A stretch of DNA of 15,373 bases from Bryobacterales bacterium (GCA_003139735.1 PLGA01000127.1:1-15373), one strand, 5' to 3'. Positions 1-8,456 are shown, counted from the stretch's first letter. Notes: generated by a model not told the origin, from the sequence alone. Numbers and translations are program-made.

Positions 1-993
1 TACGTCGAAATCGGCAACGAGGACTTCTCCGACCGCGAGAAGGGCAGCTACGACGCCCGCTACACGGCATTCTACGACGCCATCAAAGCGAAGTATCCCA
101 ACCTGCAAATCATCGAGAGTTCGGGCAACGCGGCGGCCAATATCACCACCCGCACGCCGGACGTGACGGACGAGCACTACTATCGCGGCTCCGACGATAT
201 GGCATTCAACGCCAACAACTACGACGCGCGCTCGCGCGGCGGCCGCGGCGGCCGCGGTGGTCCCGGAGGCAACGCCGCCGCCCCTCCCCCGGCCATTCCG
301 AAGGTGTTCGTGGGCGAGTGGGCCACCCGCGTGGGAAGCCCGACTCCGAACCTGGAAGCCGCTATCGCCGACGCCGCCAACATGGCTGGGTTGGAGCGCA
401 ACGCCGACTTGGTGATCATGCACTGCTACGCGCCGCTGTTCGTCAATGTCAACCCGGGCGCAATGCAGTGGACGACCGATTTAATCGGCTACGACGCGAT
501 GACCAGCTACGGCTCTCCGGCCTACTGGGCGCAGCAGATGTTCGCCAATCATTCCGGCGACTCGGTGCTGAACATCTCGGCCACGGGGATCCCCTACCGT
601 GAATATGTCCAGGCTGGCCGAGGCAGAGGCGGGTTCCCTGGAGCCGCTCAGGCCGCTCCCGACCCCAACGCTCTGGTGCCGCCCACCCCGATGCCGCGGG
701 CCATGCCGGACATGTTCTTCAGCGCCACCAAGGACAGCAGCACCGTCTACGTGAAGATCGTCAACCGTTCGGCCGTGCCGCAGCAGGTCCATATCACCGT
801 GAGCGGTCTGAAGTCGATCGCCCCGAACGGCAGGACCATCACTCTGTCGTCCGCCGGCATCAACGATACAAACAGCATCGCGGACCCCCACAAGGTCGAG
901 CCCGTGACGGCGGATGTGACCGGCCTTGGCTCTGAGTTTACCCGGACCGCGCCGGCCAGTTCCGTTACCGTTCTCGAGATCAAGGGCAATTAG
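1..993 (+). CDS. GH51 alpha-L-arabinofuranosidase, C-terminal part (5' end outside window)
   Basis: The frame is open from base 1, so the GTG at 163 is an internal valine and not the start. The first visible residues read YVEIGNED, the GH51 motif holding the acid/base Glu (bases 19-21). FVGEWA holds the probable nucleophile Glu (bases 316-318). Between and after them are family-typical stretches such as HCYAPLFVNVN and the PAYWAQQMF segment, then a beta-rich C-terminal domain ending at 993. By family knowledge the enzyme removes terminal alpha-L-arabinofuranosyl groups from arabinan or arabinoxylan and is probably exported here, but the N-terminus is not visible. About 330 residues are seen, against roughly 500-650 for whole enzymes. 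Two low-complexity Arg/Gly-Pro inserts (bases 226-300 and 613-700) interrupt the fold. etfB follows 28 bases downstream on the same strand without an obvious functional link. Confidence 0.9.
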   Translation, partial: YVEIGNEDFSDREKGSYDARYTAFYDAIKAKYPNLQIIESSGNAAANITTRTPDVTDEHYYRGSDDMAFNANNYDARSRGGRGGRGGPGGNAAAPPPAIPKVFVGEWATRVGSPTPNLEAAIADAANMAGLERNADLVIMHCYAPLFVNVNPGAMQWTTDLIGYDAMTSYGSPAYWAQQMFANHSGDSVLNISATGIPYREYVQAGRGRGGFPGAAQAAPDPNALVPPTPMPRAMPDMFFSATKDSSTVYVKIVNRSAVPQQVHITVSGLKSIAPNGRTITLSSAGINDTNSIADPHKVEPVTADVTGLGSEFTRTAPASSVTVLEIKGN

Positions 994-1021
994 CAACAGG
1001 GTTGCTTCGGCAGACATCGTC

Positions 1022-1792
1022 ATGAAAATCATCGTCGCCGTGAAACAGGTTCCCTCGCGGGATTCGGCCATCCGCCTCGATGCCGCCGGTAAGTGGCTGG
1101 AAGAACGGGATCTTACCTTTGAGATCAACGAGCCGGACGCCTACGCGCTGGAAGAAGCGCTGCTCCTCAAGCAGAAACACGGCGGGGAAGTGATCGTCCT
1201 TTGCGCCGGGCCGGAGCGCGCCGGACAAACCATTCGAGAGACTCTCGCCAAGGGCGCCGATCGCGCTATCCACATTCTGTGTGACGATTTGGTGCGTTTA
1301 GATACATTGGCGCTGGCCCGCCGCCTGGCTGCCGCGGCGGCGGCCGAGAATGCCGATCTGATTCTCACCGGACTGCAGTCGGACGATCTTGGCTTGGGCC
1401 TGACCGGCGTCGTCATGGCCGAGATACTCGGCATGCCGCACGCCGCCATTGTCATGCAGGTTGAGATTCTCGACTCTTCCGTGCGGGTCAAGCGCGAGTT
1501 GGAAGACGGGTGGTTTCAGTGGGTGCAAATGCCGATGCCGGCGCTCTTGACCATCCAATCCGGCATCAGTCCGTTGCGCTACGCCACCCTCATGGGCATC
1601 AAGAAGGCCAAAACCAAGGAGGTTCGCCGCATCGCTCCGGAGCAACTGTCGCCGCCGGAGCCTCCCACCATCGCGCTTCAACGCGTCTACCTTCCGCCTC
1701 GTAAGAAGAAGACGCAGATCATTACCGGCGCTCCAGCGGAGGCCGCGGCCAAACTGGCGGATGTCTTGAAATTCGAGATGAGGGTCCTATGA
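1022..1792 (+). CDS. etfB: Electron transfer flavoprotein beta subunit
   Basis: This 256-residue product begins MKIIVAVKQVPSRD, the usual EtfB opening. The reading frame extends upstream to 926, but that extension overlaps the GH51 end and looks unlike the family, so ATG 1022 is chosen although no clear Shine-Dalgarno precedes it. Family segments seen are the INEPDAYALEEAL helix, the AGPERAGQTIRETLAKGADR nucleotide-binding loop, the LTGLQSDD strand and VKRELEDG. A C-terminal arm reaches over EtfA and ends near residue 256. With EtfA it forms the soluble cytoplasmic FAD carrier that takes electrons from acyl-CoA or related dehydrogenases and passes them to the quinone pool via an ETF oxidoreductase. 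The AMP- versus FAD-binding state of EtfB (ordinary versus bifurcating ETF) cannot be decided by eye. The stop overlaps the etfA start by 4 bases (ATGA), so the two are translationally coupled. Confidence 0.93.
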   Translation: MKIIVAVKQVPSRDSAIRLDAAGKWLEERDLTFEINEPDAYALEEALLLKQKHGGEVIVLCAGPERAGQTIRETLAKGADRAIHILCDDLVRLDTLALARRLAAAAAAENADLILTGLQSDDLGLGLTGVVMAEILGMPHAAIVMQVEILDSSVRVKRELEDGWFQWVQMPMPALLTIQSGISPLRYATLMGIKKAKTKEVRRIAPEQLSPPEPPTIALQRVYLPPRKKKTQIITGAPAEAAAKLADVLKFEMRVL

Positions 1793-2781
1793 ACGGCGTA
1801 CTGGCGATTCTCGAATATCGGGGTGGCTGGAACCGGATGTCCTGGGAAGCTCTGGCCGCGGGACAGGCGCTCGCCGCCCAACTCAATCAGCCGCTGATGG
1901 CCGCGGTCGCCGGCGCCAATCTCGATGAAGCGATGGCGGATTTGGCGGCCAAACCGCTGGCCCGCGCCTTCGCCGTGCGGCATCCACTGCTCGGCGAATA
2001 CACCGCCGACGGATTCACCGCCGCGTTCGAGCAGCTCATCCGGGCGCTCGATCCGGCGCTGGCGCTGTTCCCCCACACCTATCAAGTGCGGGACTTCGCG
2101 CCTTGTCTGGCCATGCGGTTCGGGCAAACCCTGATCGCCGATGCGATCGCGATCGGCGTCGATTCCGGCCAGCCCGTATTTGTGCGCCAGTTGCTGCAGG
2201 GGAAGCTGAATGCGGACTACCGCCATGCCGGCGCAGGACCCTGCTTCGTTTCCATCCAGGCGGGCGCTTTCCGTGCGGACGCGCTGGCGGGGGAACCTTC
2301 CGGGGCCCGTTGCGCCGTCGAGGAATTCGCGCCCCGGATCGAGGCTTCGCAGATCCGCAGCCAGCCGGGCGAGCGCTTCCGGGAATCGGCGCAGACCGTG
2401 GATTTGTCCGCGGCGAGCTTGATTGTCGCCGTGGGCCGCGGCATCAAAGAACAGGCGAACCTGCCGGTTGTCGAGGAACTGGCGCGCGCGTTGGGCGCCG
2501 AACTGGCTGCCTCGCGGCCCATCTGCGACAACGGCTGGCTTCCCATGGAAGGCCAGGTCGGCAGTTCCGGCCAGACGGTTTCACCTAAGGTGTACATCGC
2601 GGTGGGCATCTCCGGCGCCATCCAACACCTGGTCGGCATGAAGGGATCGAAGGCGATCATAGCCATCAACAAAGACGAGAGTGCGCCCATTTTCGAAGTG
2701 GCCGACTACGGCATTGTGGGCGATCTCTTCGAAGTGGCGCCGGCGCTCACAGCCGCCGTGAGAAAGGTCAAAGGCGGGTAA
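1789..2781 (+). CDS. etfA: Electron transfer flavoprotein alpha subunit
   Basis: This 330-residue protein starts at the ATG within the ATGA overlap with etfB. An N-terminal alpha/beta domain covers about residues 1-195. The conserved FAD-binding domain covers about 204-330, with [18 protein letters not shown], the [19 protein letters not shown] loop, [18 protein letters not shown] and [20 protein letters not shown], all diagnostic of EtfA. Length is normal for the family and nothing is missing. Its partner is EtfB and the complex holds the catalytic FAD in the cytoplasm. A third reading frame starts on the last base of the etfA stop (TAATG), preceded by an AAGGCGGG Shine-Dalgarno-like run. 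The operon therefore probably once continued with at least one more gene, now truncated. Confidence 0.95.
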   Translation: MNGVLAILEYRGGWNRMSWEALAAGQALAAQLNQPLMAAVAGANLDEAMADLAAKPLARAFAVRHPLLGEYTADGFTAAFEQLIRALDPALALFPHTYQVRDFAPCLAMRFGQTLIADAIAIGVDSGQPVFVRQLLQGKLNADYRHAGAGPCFVSIQAGAFRADALAGEPSGARCAVEEFAPRIEASQIRSQPGERFRESAQTVDLSAASLIVAVGRGIKEQANLPVVEELARALGAELAASRPICDNGWLPMEGQVGSSGQTVSPKVYIAVGISGAIQHLVGMKGSKAIIAINKDESAPIFEVADYGIVGDLFEVAPALTAAVRKVKGG

Positions 2782-2957
2782 TGAGCGACAAACGCGGATA
2801 TGCCGCCGAGCCGGGCTCCTCGATCGCGTTACCGGCGCATGGCGTCGACCACCGTGGCCGGCTTCACACGGTCGAGGGCGCGCGCGAGGCGCTCAGACAA
2901 GCAGGGACGCGGGAACGGGTGGGTCTTCTCAGAAAGGCACGAGACCGTTTCGCTTGA
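2781..2957 (+). pseudogene. Truncated third gene of the etf operon (5' remnant)
   Basis: An ATG overlaps the etfA TAA (TAATG), and AAGGCGGG lies just upstream, a normal arrangement for a coupled third gene. The frame runs only 58 codons. The first dozen or so residues ([14 protein letters not shown]) could be genuine. From about base 2840 the DNA is instead the reverse strand of a GDSL hydrolase gene, so the rest of the frame is accidental. I infer a gene that kept its start and lost its body through a deletion. The lost product cannot be identified from so short a stub. An alternative is a chance overlap with no former gene. Confidence 0.35.
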
Positions 2958-3194
2958 GAGCCCGATGCCGACGAAATCGAAATTGTCGCCGGGGAAGCGC
3001 TTGTCGAGATAATACTCCACGAACGAGACGTACTTGCCATCCTGCGTGATGCTGTCACCGAGCCACAGCACGCGCCGGTTGGTCAGCGGGAGGGCCTTGG
3101 ACTGCGCGAGGGCTTGGGGTTGACGGCCCGCAGCCAGGAGGATCAGCCCCGCCAGCACCGCCCGGCGGAACACGGATCGATTACGAGGAATCAT
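2829..3194 (-). pseudogene. SGNH/GDSL hydrolase, 3'-truncated
   Basis: The frame encodes 121 residues starting at ATG 3194. Residues 1-31 form a signal peptide (basic MIPRNRSVFRR, hydrophobic AVLAGLILLAAG, Ala-rich cleavage region). VLWLGDSITQDG carries block I with the probable nucleophile Ser48. The GLSSETVSCLSE and [15 protein letters not shown] segments match the secreted GDSL hydrolase group in which KPxxVxxCYGMND normally follows. Here homology stops after KPATVV and the frame ends DAMRR-stop, so block III (Asn) and the C-terminal catalytic Asp/His block are absent. Relatives are usually more than twice this length. The product cannot be a working esterase. The break near base 2840 coincides with the point where the etf-linked stub on the other strand also loses its identity. 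Relatives act as exported deacetylases or esterases on plant polysaccharides, which fits the neighbouring glycosidases. Confidence 0.75.
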
Positions 3195-3256
3195 CGGATC
3201 ACTCGTTCATCGTACATCGCACTCACTCGCCCTAGCGGCACAGTACCATATACCTG
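3195..3256. promoter_or_regulatory. Divergent spacer between GDSL remnant and GH116 gene
   Basis: These 62 bases separate two divergent starts. On the plus strand TACCAT (3244-3249) ends 7 bases before the GH116 ATG, so a leaderless or very short-leader transcript is possible. No Shine-Dalgarno precedes that ATG. No convincing -35 element is visible. On the minus strand TACGAT is a weak -10 candidate. The assignment is tentative. Confidence 0.25.
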
Positions 3257-5821
3257 ATGTCCACCAAGCGCCGCACTTTCCTTCAGCAGGTGGCCCTCGC
3301 CGGCGCGGCCGCCCAAACCGAAACCAATGCCCAGACCGCTGCCGCCGGCCCTCCGCCGCCGGCCGCGCCCGAGATCCCCTACCCCCGCGTCTTCACCGGA
3401 CGGCATCTCACCGCCATCGCCTTCCCCCTGGGAGGCGTCGCCGCCGGAGCCGTCTCGCTCGGCGGGCGCGGACAGCTACGCGATTGGGAAATCTTCAACC
3501 GCGCCGACAAAGGCAACGCGCCGGAATACGCTTTCCCGGCCATCTGGGTGCAGTCCGGGGATCGCAAGCGCTCCGCCCGCGTGCTCGAATCCCGCATCCA
3601 GCCGCCTTACGAAGGCTCTACCGGACTCGGCTCCAAGAACGCCCCGGGCCTTGTCCGTCTCGCGTCGGCCACCTTCACGGGCCAGTTCCCCCTCGCCCGC
3701 ATCGATTTCGCCGACTCCGCCCTACCCGTACGCGTCTCGCTCGAAGCATTCACCCCTTTCATCCCCCACGAGCCCGATGAGTCCGGCCTCCCCGTCGCCA
3801 TCCTACGCTATCGCGTGACCAACCCCGGCGCCGCGGCTGCCAGCGTCTCTATCGCCTGGTCCATCGAAAATCCGACGGGACGCCCGCAACGCGCCGACAC
3901 GCGAGCCGCCGAATACCGCGCCGCCGACGTTCTCGCCGGCCTCTTCATGACCAGCCCCGATCTCCCCGCGGCCGATCCGCTCAAGGGCAGTTTCGCCCTC
4001 ACCGCACTCCATCCCGCCGATGTCCGCATTACCTACCTCCGCGGCTGGGAACGAGGCCGCTGGTGGAATTCTCCCATGCTTTTCTGGGACGATTTCTCGG
4101 GCGATGGGAAGCTCGGTCCTGAGGCCGCCCAAATGGGTCCGGTCGGCGCTCTCTGCCTCAACCGGACGGTGGGCGCCGGCGCGTCCGCGGATTTCACATT
4201 CCTCCTCGCGTGGCACTTTCCAAACCGCACGCCCCGCCGCTGCGGATGGTCGGCGCCCAGGGGCCAGGAGGACGCCCTCATCGGCAACCACTACACAACC
4301 CGCTTCCCCGATGCCTGGGCCGCAGCCGAATACGCCGCCGCCCACCTGGAACCGCTCGAAAAGAAGACCCGCCGCTTCGCCGCCGCGCTTCGCGAGTCCA
4401 CCCTCCCCTCCGTCATCAAAGAGGCGGCCAGCGCCAACCTCTCCACGCTCGTCGCCACCACCTGTTTCCGAACCGCCGATGGCGAGTTCCACGGCTTCGA
4501 AGGCGTTAACGACCATTCCGGCTGCTGCCACGGCAATTGCACGCACGTCTGGAATTACGAGACCTCGACAGCCCACCTCTTTCCCACCTTCGCCCGCTCC
4601 CTGCGCGGCGTCAGCTTCGGTTTCGACCTGGACGACGCCGGCGGCATCCGTTTCCGCGAGGTCCTGCCGCACGACTCCGCGCAGCGATTTGGCTGGGCCG
4701 CCGCCGATTCTCAGATGGGCCAGATTATGCACGCCTACCTCGATTGGCTGCTCTCCGGCGATATGGACTGGCTCCACGCCATATGGCCCAATATCAAGAA
4801 GGCCATCGAATTCGCCTGGATCCCCGGCGGATGGGATGCCAATCGCGATGGCGTCCTGGAAGGCGTACAGCACAATACCTACGATGTAGAATTCTACGGT
4901 CCTAACCCCATGTGCGGCATCTATTATCTCGGCGCGTTGCGGGCCGGCGAGGAAATGGCTCGCGCCGTGGGCGACCCGGCCAGCGCCGCCGAATACCGCC
5001 GGCTTTTCGAAAGCGGGCGCCAATGGACTGACGCCCATCTCTTCAACGGCGAATTCTACATCCAGGAAATCCGCGGAGTCTCCAAGGACAAGGTGGCGCC
5101 CGGCATCACCGGCAACATGGGCAGCGAAGACACCGAGCACCCGCAATATCAAGTCGGCGCCGGTTGCCTGGTGGATCAACTGGTGGGCCAGTACATGGCC
5201 GAAGTGGTGGGGCTAGGCCCGCTTGTCTCGCCGGAGCACATACGCAAAACGCTGGCCTCCATCTACCGCTATAACTACAAGCGCTCGCTCGTCAACCACG
5301 ACACCGTCGAGCGCACCTTCGCCCTCAATGACGAAGCCGCCATGGTGATCTGCGACTACGCAAAGGCCGAGCGTCCGCGCATCCCGTTCCCTTACTATGC
5401 CGAAGTCATGACCGGCTTCGAGTATGCCGCCGCCACGCACATGCTGTTCGCCGGCATGACGCGCGAAGGCATCGAGTGCATCCGCAATATCCGCGCCCGC
5501 TACGATGGCGAGAAGCGCAATCCGTGGGACGAAGCCGAATGCGGCCACCACTACGCACGCGCCATGGCCGCCTGGAGCGGCGTTCTGGCCCTCAGTGGCT
5601 TCCGCTACCACGGCGGCGAGCGGGCCGTCACCATCGACGCCGCGCCCGGTTTTCGCTGCTTCTGGAGCACCGCCTCCGCCTGGGGCGTCTTCCACGTCAC
5701 TGCCGCCGGCTGCACCCTGCACGTCGATCACGGCGCGCTCGAATGCCGCACGCTCACCCTCAACGGCAAGCGTCACGCGCTCAACGCCACATTGAAGGAA
5801 GGAGAAGACTACAGCGTGTGA
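3257..5821 (+). CDS. Exported GH116 / DUF608 family beta-glycosidase
   Basis: This 854-residue protein has a GBA2_N-like beta domain (about residues 40-360) and an (alpha/alpha)6 DUF608 catalytic domain (about 375-830), the layout of GH116 (non-lysosomal glucosylceramidase, bacterial beta-glucosidase/xylosidase/N-acetylglucosaminidase). The N-terminus has a twin-arginine-like signal, KRRTFLQQVALAGAAAQ, so it is probably exported folded by Tat. HNTYDVEFYG aligns with the acid/base region of human GBA2, giving Asp543 as acid/base. The nucleophile is probably Glu415 (GFEG), with Glu435 (VWNYE) as second choice. Between them is a Cys-rich GCCHGNCTHVWNYE segment typical of the bacterial DUF608 branch. 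The substrate cannot be set from sequence; beta-glucosides or beta-xylosides of plant or microbial glycans are likely. Length is normal. It lies convergent to the VWFA gene with a 27-base gap and divergent from the dead GDSL gene. Confidence 0.87.
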   Translation: MSTKRRTFLQQVALAGAAAQTETNAQTAAAGPPPPAAPEIPYPRVFTGRHLTAIAFPLGGVAAGAVSLGGRGQLRDWEIFNRADKGNAPEYAFPAIWVQSGDRKRSARVLESRIQPPYEGSTGLGSKNAPGLVRLASATFTGQFPLARIDFADSALPVRVSLEAFTPFIPHEPDESGLPVAILRYRVTNPGAAAASVSIAWSIENPTGRPQRADTRAAEYRAADVLAGLFMTSPDLPAADPLKGSFALTALHPADVRITYLRGWERGRWWNSPMLFWDDFSGDGKLGPEAAQMGPVGALCLNRTVGAGASADFTFLLAWHFPNRTPRRCGWSAPRGQEDALIGNHYTTRFPDAWAAAEYAAAHLEPLEKKTRRFAAALRESTLPSVIKEAASANLSTLVATTCFRTADGEFHGFEGVNDHSGCCHGNCTHVWNYETSTAHLFPTFARSLRGVSFGFDLDDAGGIRFREVLPHDSAQRFGWAAADSQMGQIMHAYLDWLLSGDMDWLHAIWPNIKKAIEFAWIPGGWDANRDGVLEGVQHNTYDVEFYGPNPMCGIYYLGALRAGEEMARAVGDPASAAEYRRLFESGRQWTDAHLFNGEFYIQEIRGVSKDKVAPGITGNMGSEDTEHPQYQVGAGCLVDQLVGQYMAEVVGLGPLVSPEHIRKTLASIYRYNYKRSLVNHDTVERTFALNDEAAMVICDYAKAERPRIPFPYYAEVMTGFEYAAATHMLFAGMTREGIECIRNIRARYDGEKRNPWDEAECGHHYARAMAAWSGVLALSGFRYHGGERAVTIDAAPGFRCFWSTASAWGVFHVTAAGCTLHVDHGALECRTLTLNGKRHALNATLKEGEDYSV

Positions 5822-5848
5822 AGGCCGCTGTGACGCCGCGCCTAAAGG

Positions 5849-8371
5849 CTACGGCTTATCCTCGCCACCGAAACGGAGCGTGCTCTCCGACGAAAACTTC
5901 CGGTAGGAATGGAAGGTCACTTCGTTCCTGGATGTCACCCCCAATTCCTCGGCTTCCACGACAGCTTTGAGCGGTAACAGATAGGGCTTGCCGCCGATCT
6001 TCGCGTCGCCGTAATCCACCGTGGCGCTCGCGCGCCGGACCGGGAAGTCGGCCGGGATGCCGTCGGCCATATAATTGAGGCGCAGGACGCCATAGGTCTC
6101 GCGGTCTATAACGGCCTCGCCTCGCAAGCCCACTTCGGCCTGCTGCCCGCCGCCTGTCACGGAGGTCCTAATTGAGTAATGGGCCTTGGATCGCTCGATC
6201 CGGTAGGAATAGACGGCGACGCGCCGGCGCCGCACGGTCGTCCATCGTTCGAAATGGAATTCAGCCGCCGAAGCCGGGTCGAATATCCTCCGCAAGTTGC
6301 TGCCAAACTCGCCTCGGGAGAGGAATCCCCCGGCGTTTGAGTAGTCCCCCTTGACCAGGGACCCATTGGTTTCGGTAAGACGGTACCGCTCCTGCTGTTC
6401 GTAGTAGCCGACCTCGACCGTGAGCGTATCCTCGATCCGTTCCTGGGGGCCCCCCACGGTCGCCGCCGCACCAAGTTGGCCTTGCCCGAATATTGTGACC
6501 TTTGGGTACGGGATCTGCGGGCCGGCGAAGACCGACCGGCGAACCGTCTCCGTGCAGAGGAAATCTGGCAGCGATTTCGCATGTTCGAGCGCTACCTGGC
6601 GGGCAACCGCTAGGAAACGAGCCTGCTCCGCCTCGGAAGGACTCATGGAATCCGGCGCGGAGGACGGCGCCGGAGGCGTGCTCACCGGCGCGCCGGCCGG
6701 CGCGGCCAGGGGGACGGTCGCCATGGGAATTGTCAGCGTACCGATTTCGCCCGATGGATTGTTCCGCACCAGCACGCGCAGCCTGGCTGCGTCGGCCGGG
6801 ATTTCGAGCGTTCTCGATAACAGCGGGCCGCCTTGCATCCCCGCATCGTAGCTCTGCTGGGTCAGGTTGAACTCGACCCGCCAGGAAGCCGGCGTCGCGC
6901 ACTCGCTGCCGTCCTCTTTCGCGAAGCGCGCGATAAAGTCTACGGCCCCCTGCCAGCGGTCACCGTTCCGCTGAAGCGCCAGCGTATCCGGCCGCAAGAA
7001 AACTCGCAGCGTGAGCGTGTTCTCCTGCCGCCAGGCCTGAACGTCGATGGGAATGGCCGTGGCATCCGTGATCGCCGTAAGCGCTACGCCAACCGCTTCC
7101 GGGCGGTCGCCGTTGGCGATGTTCTCGGGGACGTCCACGTAATAGCCTTCCTTGTAGCGCAGCGTCACGCCCGGCCGCAGCGAGCGCACGGTCAGCTTGT
7201 GGAAACCCGCCTGGGTGCGGTCCTGCGGCGCATAGAAGCCCAACGTGTAGCCGGCGACGGCGTCATCGATAGCCGCCTGTATCCCCGCATCCAGGTTGTT
7301 GCGGCCATAGAAGGCGATGCCGCCGGTCCGCTTGGCGACCTCGTCCATGGTCGGCCAAGTGAATCTGTCGGTACCCACAATCTCGGCGGCGTCGGGGTCC
7401 CCGCCGCCGCCGACCAAGGCAACGCTCGAAACGCCCCGCGCGTCCACAGGATAAACCGCCACCTCTGCGTCGTTCAGCTTTCGCACGGCTTGATCGACAT
7501 CTTCGGTGAAGTATTGGTATCCCCCAATGTGAAAGCCAAAAGCCGCGGTTCCGGGATCCCTCAGCGGTATTACCAGCGGGAAGGCCGAGGACACCCAGAT
7601 TAGGGCCTTCCTTCCTGGGAATCCCGCTAGGTGCACGGCGATTCCTTCGAACGCCTCTAGCGTGTTCCGGATGCGCTGCGCCTCATAGAATTGCTTGATC
7701 TCGCCCGATAAGTAGCCGGGCCCACCGCACATATACTGCCCGCCGCCCACGTACTTCATGGAGTCGTCGGTGGAGTTGAGGGACGTGGCGTCCGCGCCAT
7801 CCAGTTGTTCCTGGTAGCAAGGCGCCGGCATGCCGGTGAGGGTCTTGAGGCTTTTGAGTATCGCCTCCCGGCTGGACCCGATCTCGTTGACCACCTTGAG
7901 ACCCGTGCGGTCGAGGGAATACAGGCCGATTCTTTCGGCAGGTCCCAGCCGGTTCATCACCGCGCGGGCCTGCTCCCGCGCTCTCGCGGTGTTGCGAAAG
8001 CCGGTGTTGGCCCAATCCAAGAGAATTACGGAGTACCCGCCGCGGGCCGCGGCATTCCCAGGAATCCGGTTGGTAAATCTGCCGGCTGGCTCCTGCGGCG
8101 GCGTGGGCGTGGCGGCCGCCGCCGTGGCGCCTTCGGTCGTCTGATTGTAAAAGACGGCGATGGACTGTGGTTTCCCGTTGTCGAGGAGCTCGAATTCTTC
8201 CCTCTTCAGATCTGTGATGGCGTGGCCGTGGGAATCCTGAGCGGAAACCCCGACCTGCACGAGGGTGGTTGTGGTGCGTATCGTCACGCCGGGCGGCGCC
8301 GGTCCCTGGGCCAACGCCTGTGCCAGGGCCGCAGCGAGCAGGGCCGCCAGTCTTCTCGAAGATGCGCTCAT
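5849..8371 (-). CDS. Secreted VWFA-related acidobacterial protein with C-terminal beta domain (840 aa)
   Basis: The frame is open to 8479, but ATG 8371 has an AAAGGA Shine-Dalgarno 4 bases upstream and opens a clear signal peptide (MSASSRRLAALLAAALAQALAQG), so that start is used. Residues about 25-80 are the family's leading strand domain (TTTTLVQVGVSAQDSHG, then LKREEFELLDNGKPQSIAVF). A von Willebrand A-like domain follows (VILLDWANTG near residue 112; KALIWVSSAFPLVIPL; YPVDARGVSS) and ends in the typical FHKLTVRSLRPGVTLRYKEGYY. The metal site reads DWANT instead of DxSxS. A Pro/Ala/Ser linker near 560-575 leads to a separate C-terminal domain (about 580-840) starting EQARFLAVARQVALEHAKSLPDF, rich in beta strands and perhaps LolA-like. 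Function is unknown; the VWFA part suggests protein-protein contacts at the cell surface or in the periplasm. It is transcribed divergently from the ECF sigma gene and shares a mirrored promoter with it. Confidence 0.85.
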   Translation of the reverse strand: MSASSRRLAALLAAALAQALAQGPAPPGVTIRTTTTLVQVGVSAQDSHGHAITDLKREEFELLDNGKPQSIAVFYNQTTEGATAAAATPTPPQEPAGRFTNRIPGNAAARGGYSVILLDWANTGFRNTARAREQARAVMNRLGPAERIGLYSLDRTGLKVVNEIGSSREAILKSLKTLTGMPAPCYQEQLDGADATSLNSTDDSMKYVGGGQYMCGGPGYLSGEIKQFYEAQRIRNTLEAFEGIAVHLAGFPGRKALIWVSSAFPLVIPLRDPGTAAFGFHIGGYQYFTEDVDQAVRKLNDAEVAVYPVDARGVSSVALVGGGGDPDAAEIVGTDRFTWPTMDEVAKRTGGIAFYGRNNLDAGIQAAIDDAVAGYTLGFYAPQDRTQAGFHKLTVRSLRPGVTLRYKEGYYVDVPENIANGDRPEAVGVALTAITDATAIPIDVQAWRQENTLTLRVFLRPDTLALQRNGDRWQGAVDFIARFAKEDGSECATPASWRVEFNLTQQSYDAGMQGGPLLSRTLEIPADAARLRVLVRNNPSGEIGTLTIPMATVPLAAPAGAPVSTPPAPSSAPDSMSPSEAEQARFLAVARQVALEHAKSLPDFLCTETVRRSVFAGPQIPYPKVTIFGQGQLGAAATVGGPQERIEDTLTVEVGYYEQQERYRLTETNGSLVKGDYSNAGGFLSRGEFGSNLRRIFDPASAAEFHFERWTTVRRRRVAVYSYRIERSKAHYSIRTSVTGGGQQAEVGLRGEAVIDRETYGVLRLNYMADGIPADFPVRRASATVDYGDAKIGGKPYLLPLKAVVEAEELGVTSRNEVTFHSYRKFSSESTLRFGGEDKP

Positions 8372-8390
8372 GATGTCCTTTACAGTGCTA

Positions 8391-8418
8391 TTACCGCTAG
8401 CCCGGCGCCAGGATACGG
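8391..8418 (-). promoter_or_regulatory. Putative ECF-type promoter of the 840-aa VWFA gene
   Basis: Read on the minus strand this is CCGTATCC, 9 bases, then GCTAGCGGTAA. The same bipartite motif at the same spacing lies in the opposite direction at 8449-8476. From a -10 within GCTAGCGGTAA the transcript would start at about 8384-8389, leaving a short leader that includes the AAAGGA ribosome binding site and ATG 8371. The repetition is seen directly; the promoter role is inferred. Confidence 0.6.
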
Positions 8419-8456
8419 CCCGCCCAGGAAAAATAATTTCGGGCGCCCCCGTATCC
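8411..8456. repeat. Inverted repeat GGATACGG / CCGTATCC at the centre of the divergent spacer
   Basis: Perfect 8-base arms at 8411-8418 and 8449-8456 are separated by 30 bases and centred near the middle of the 115-base gap between the divergent starts. The arms are the upstream halves of the two mirrored promoter motifs. The inner 30 bases are not symmetric overall, so the dyad is best explained by paired promoters rather than one operator. Confidence 0.7.

Noticed and set aside
163..993. Start of the GH51 gene at GTG 163
   Set aside because: The frame is open and family-like from base 1 (YVEIGNED acid/base motif), so 163 is internal and the gene begins outside the window.
481..1128. Minus-strand frame over GH51 and etfB
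   Set aside because: It crosses two well-supported plus-strand genes, has no family features and no ribosome binding site.
3229..3243. Third copy of the sigma motif upstream of GH116 (CTAGCGG match)
   Set aside because: Only the second block matches in part and no CCGTATCC lies at the required distance, so it was not counted as a promoter copy.
3803..5179. 458-codon open frame opposite the GH116 gene
   Set aside because: It is antisense to a gene with clear family motifs; long antisense frames are expected in GC-rich codon-biased DNA, and its translation is low-complexity Gly/Ala/Val-rich.
5822..5848. Terminator between convergent GH116 and VWFA genes
   Set aside because: The 27-base gap has no stable hairpin and no T-run on either strand.
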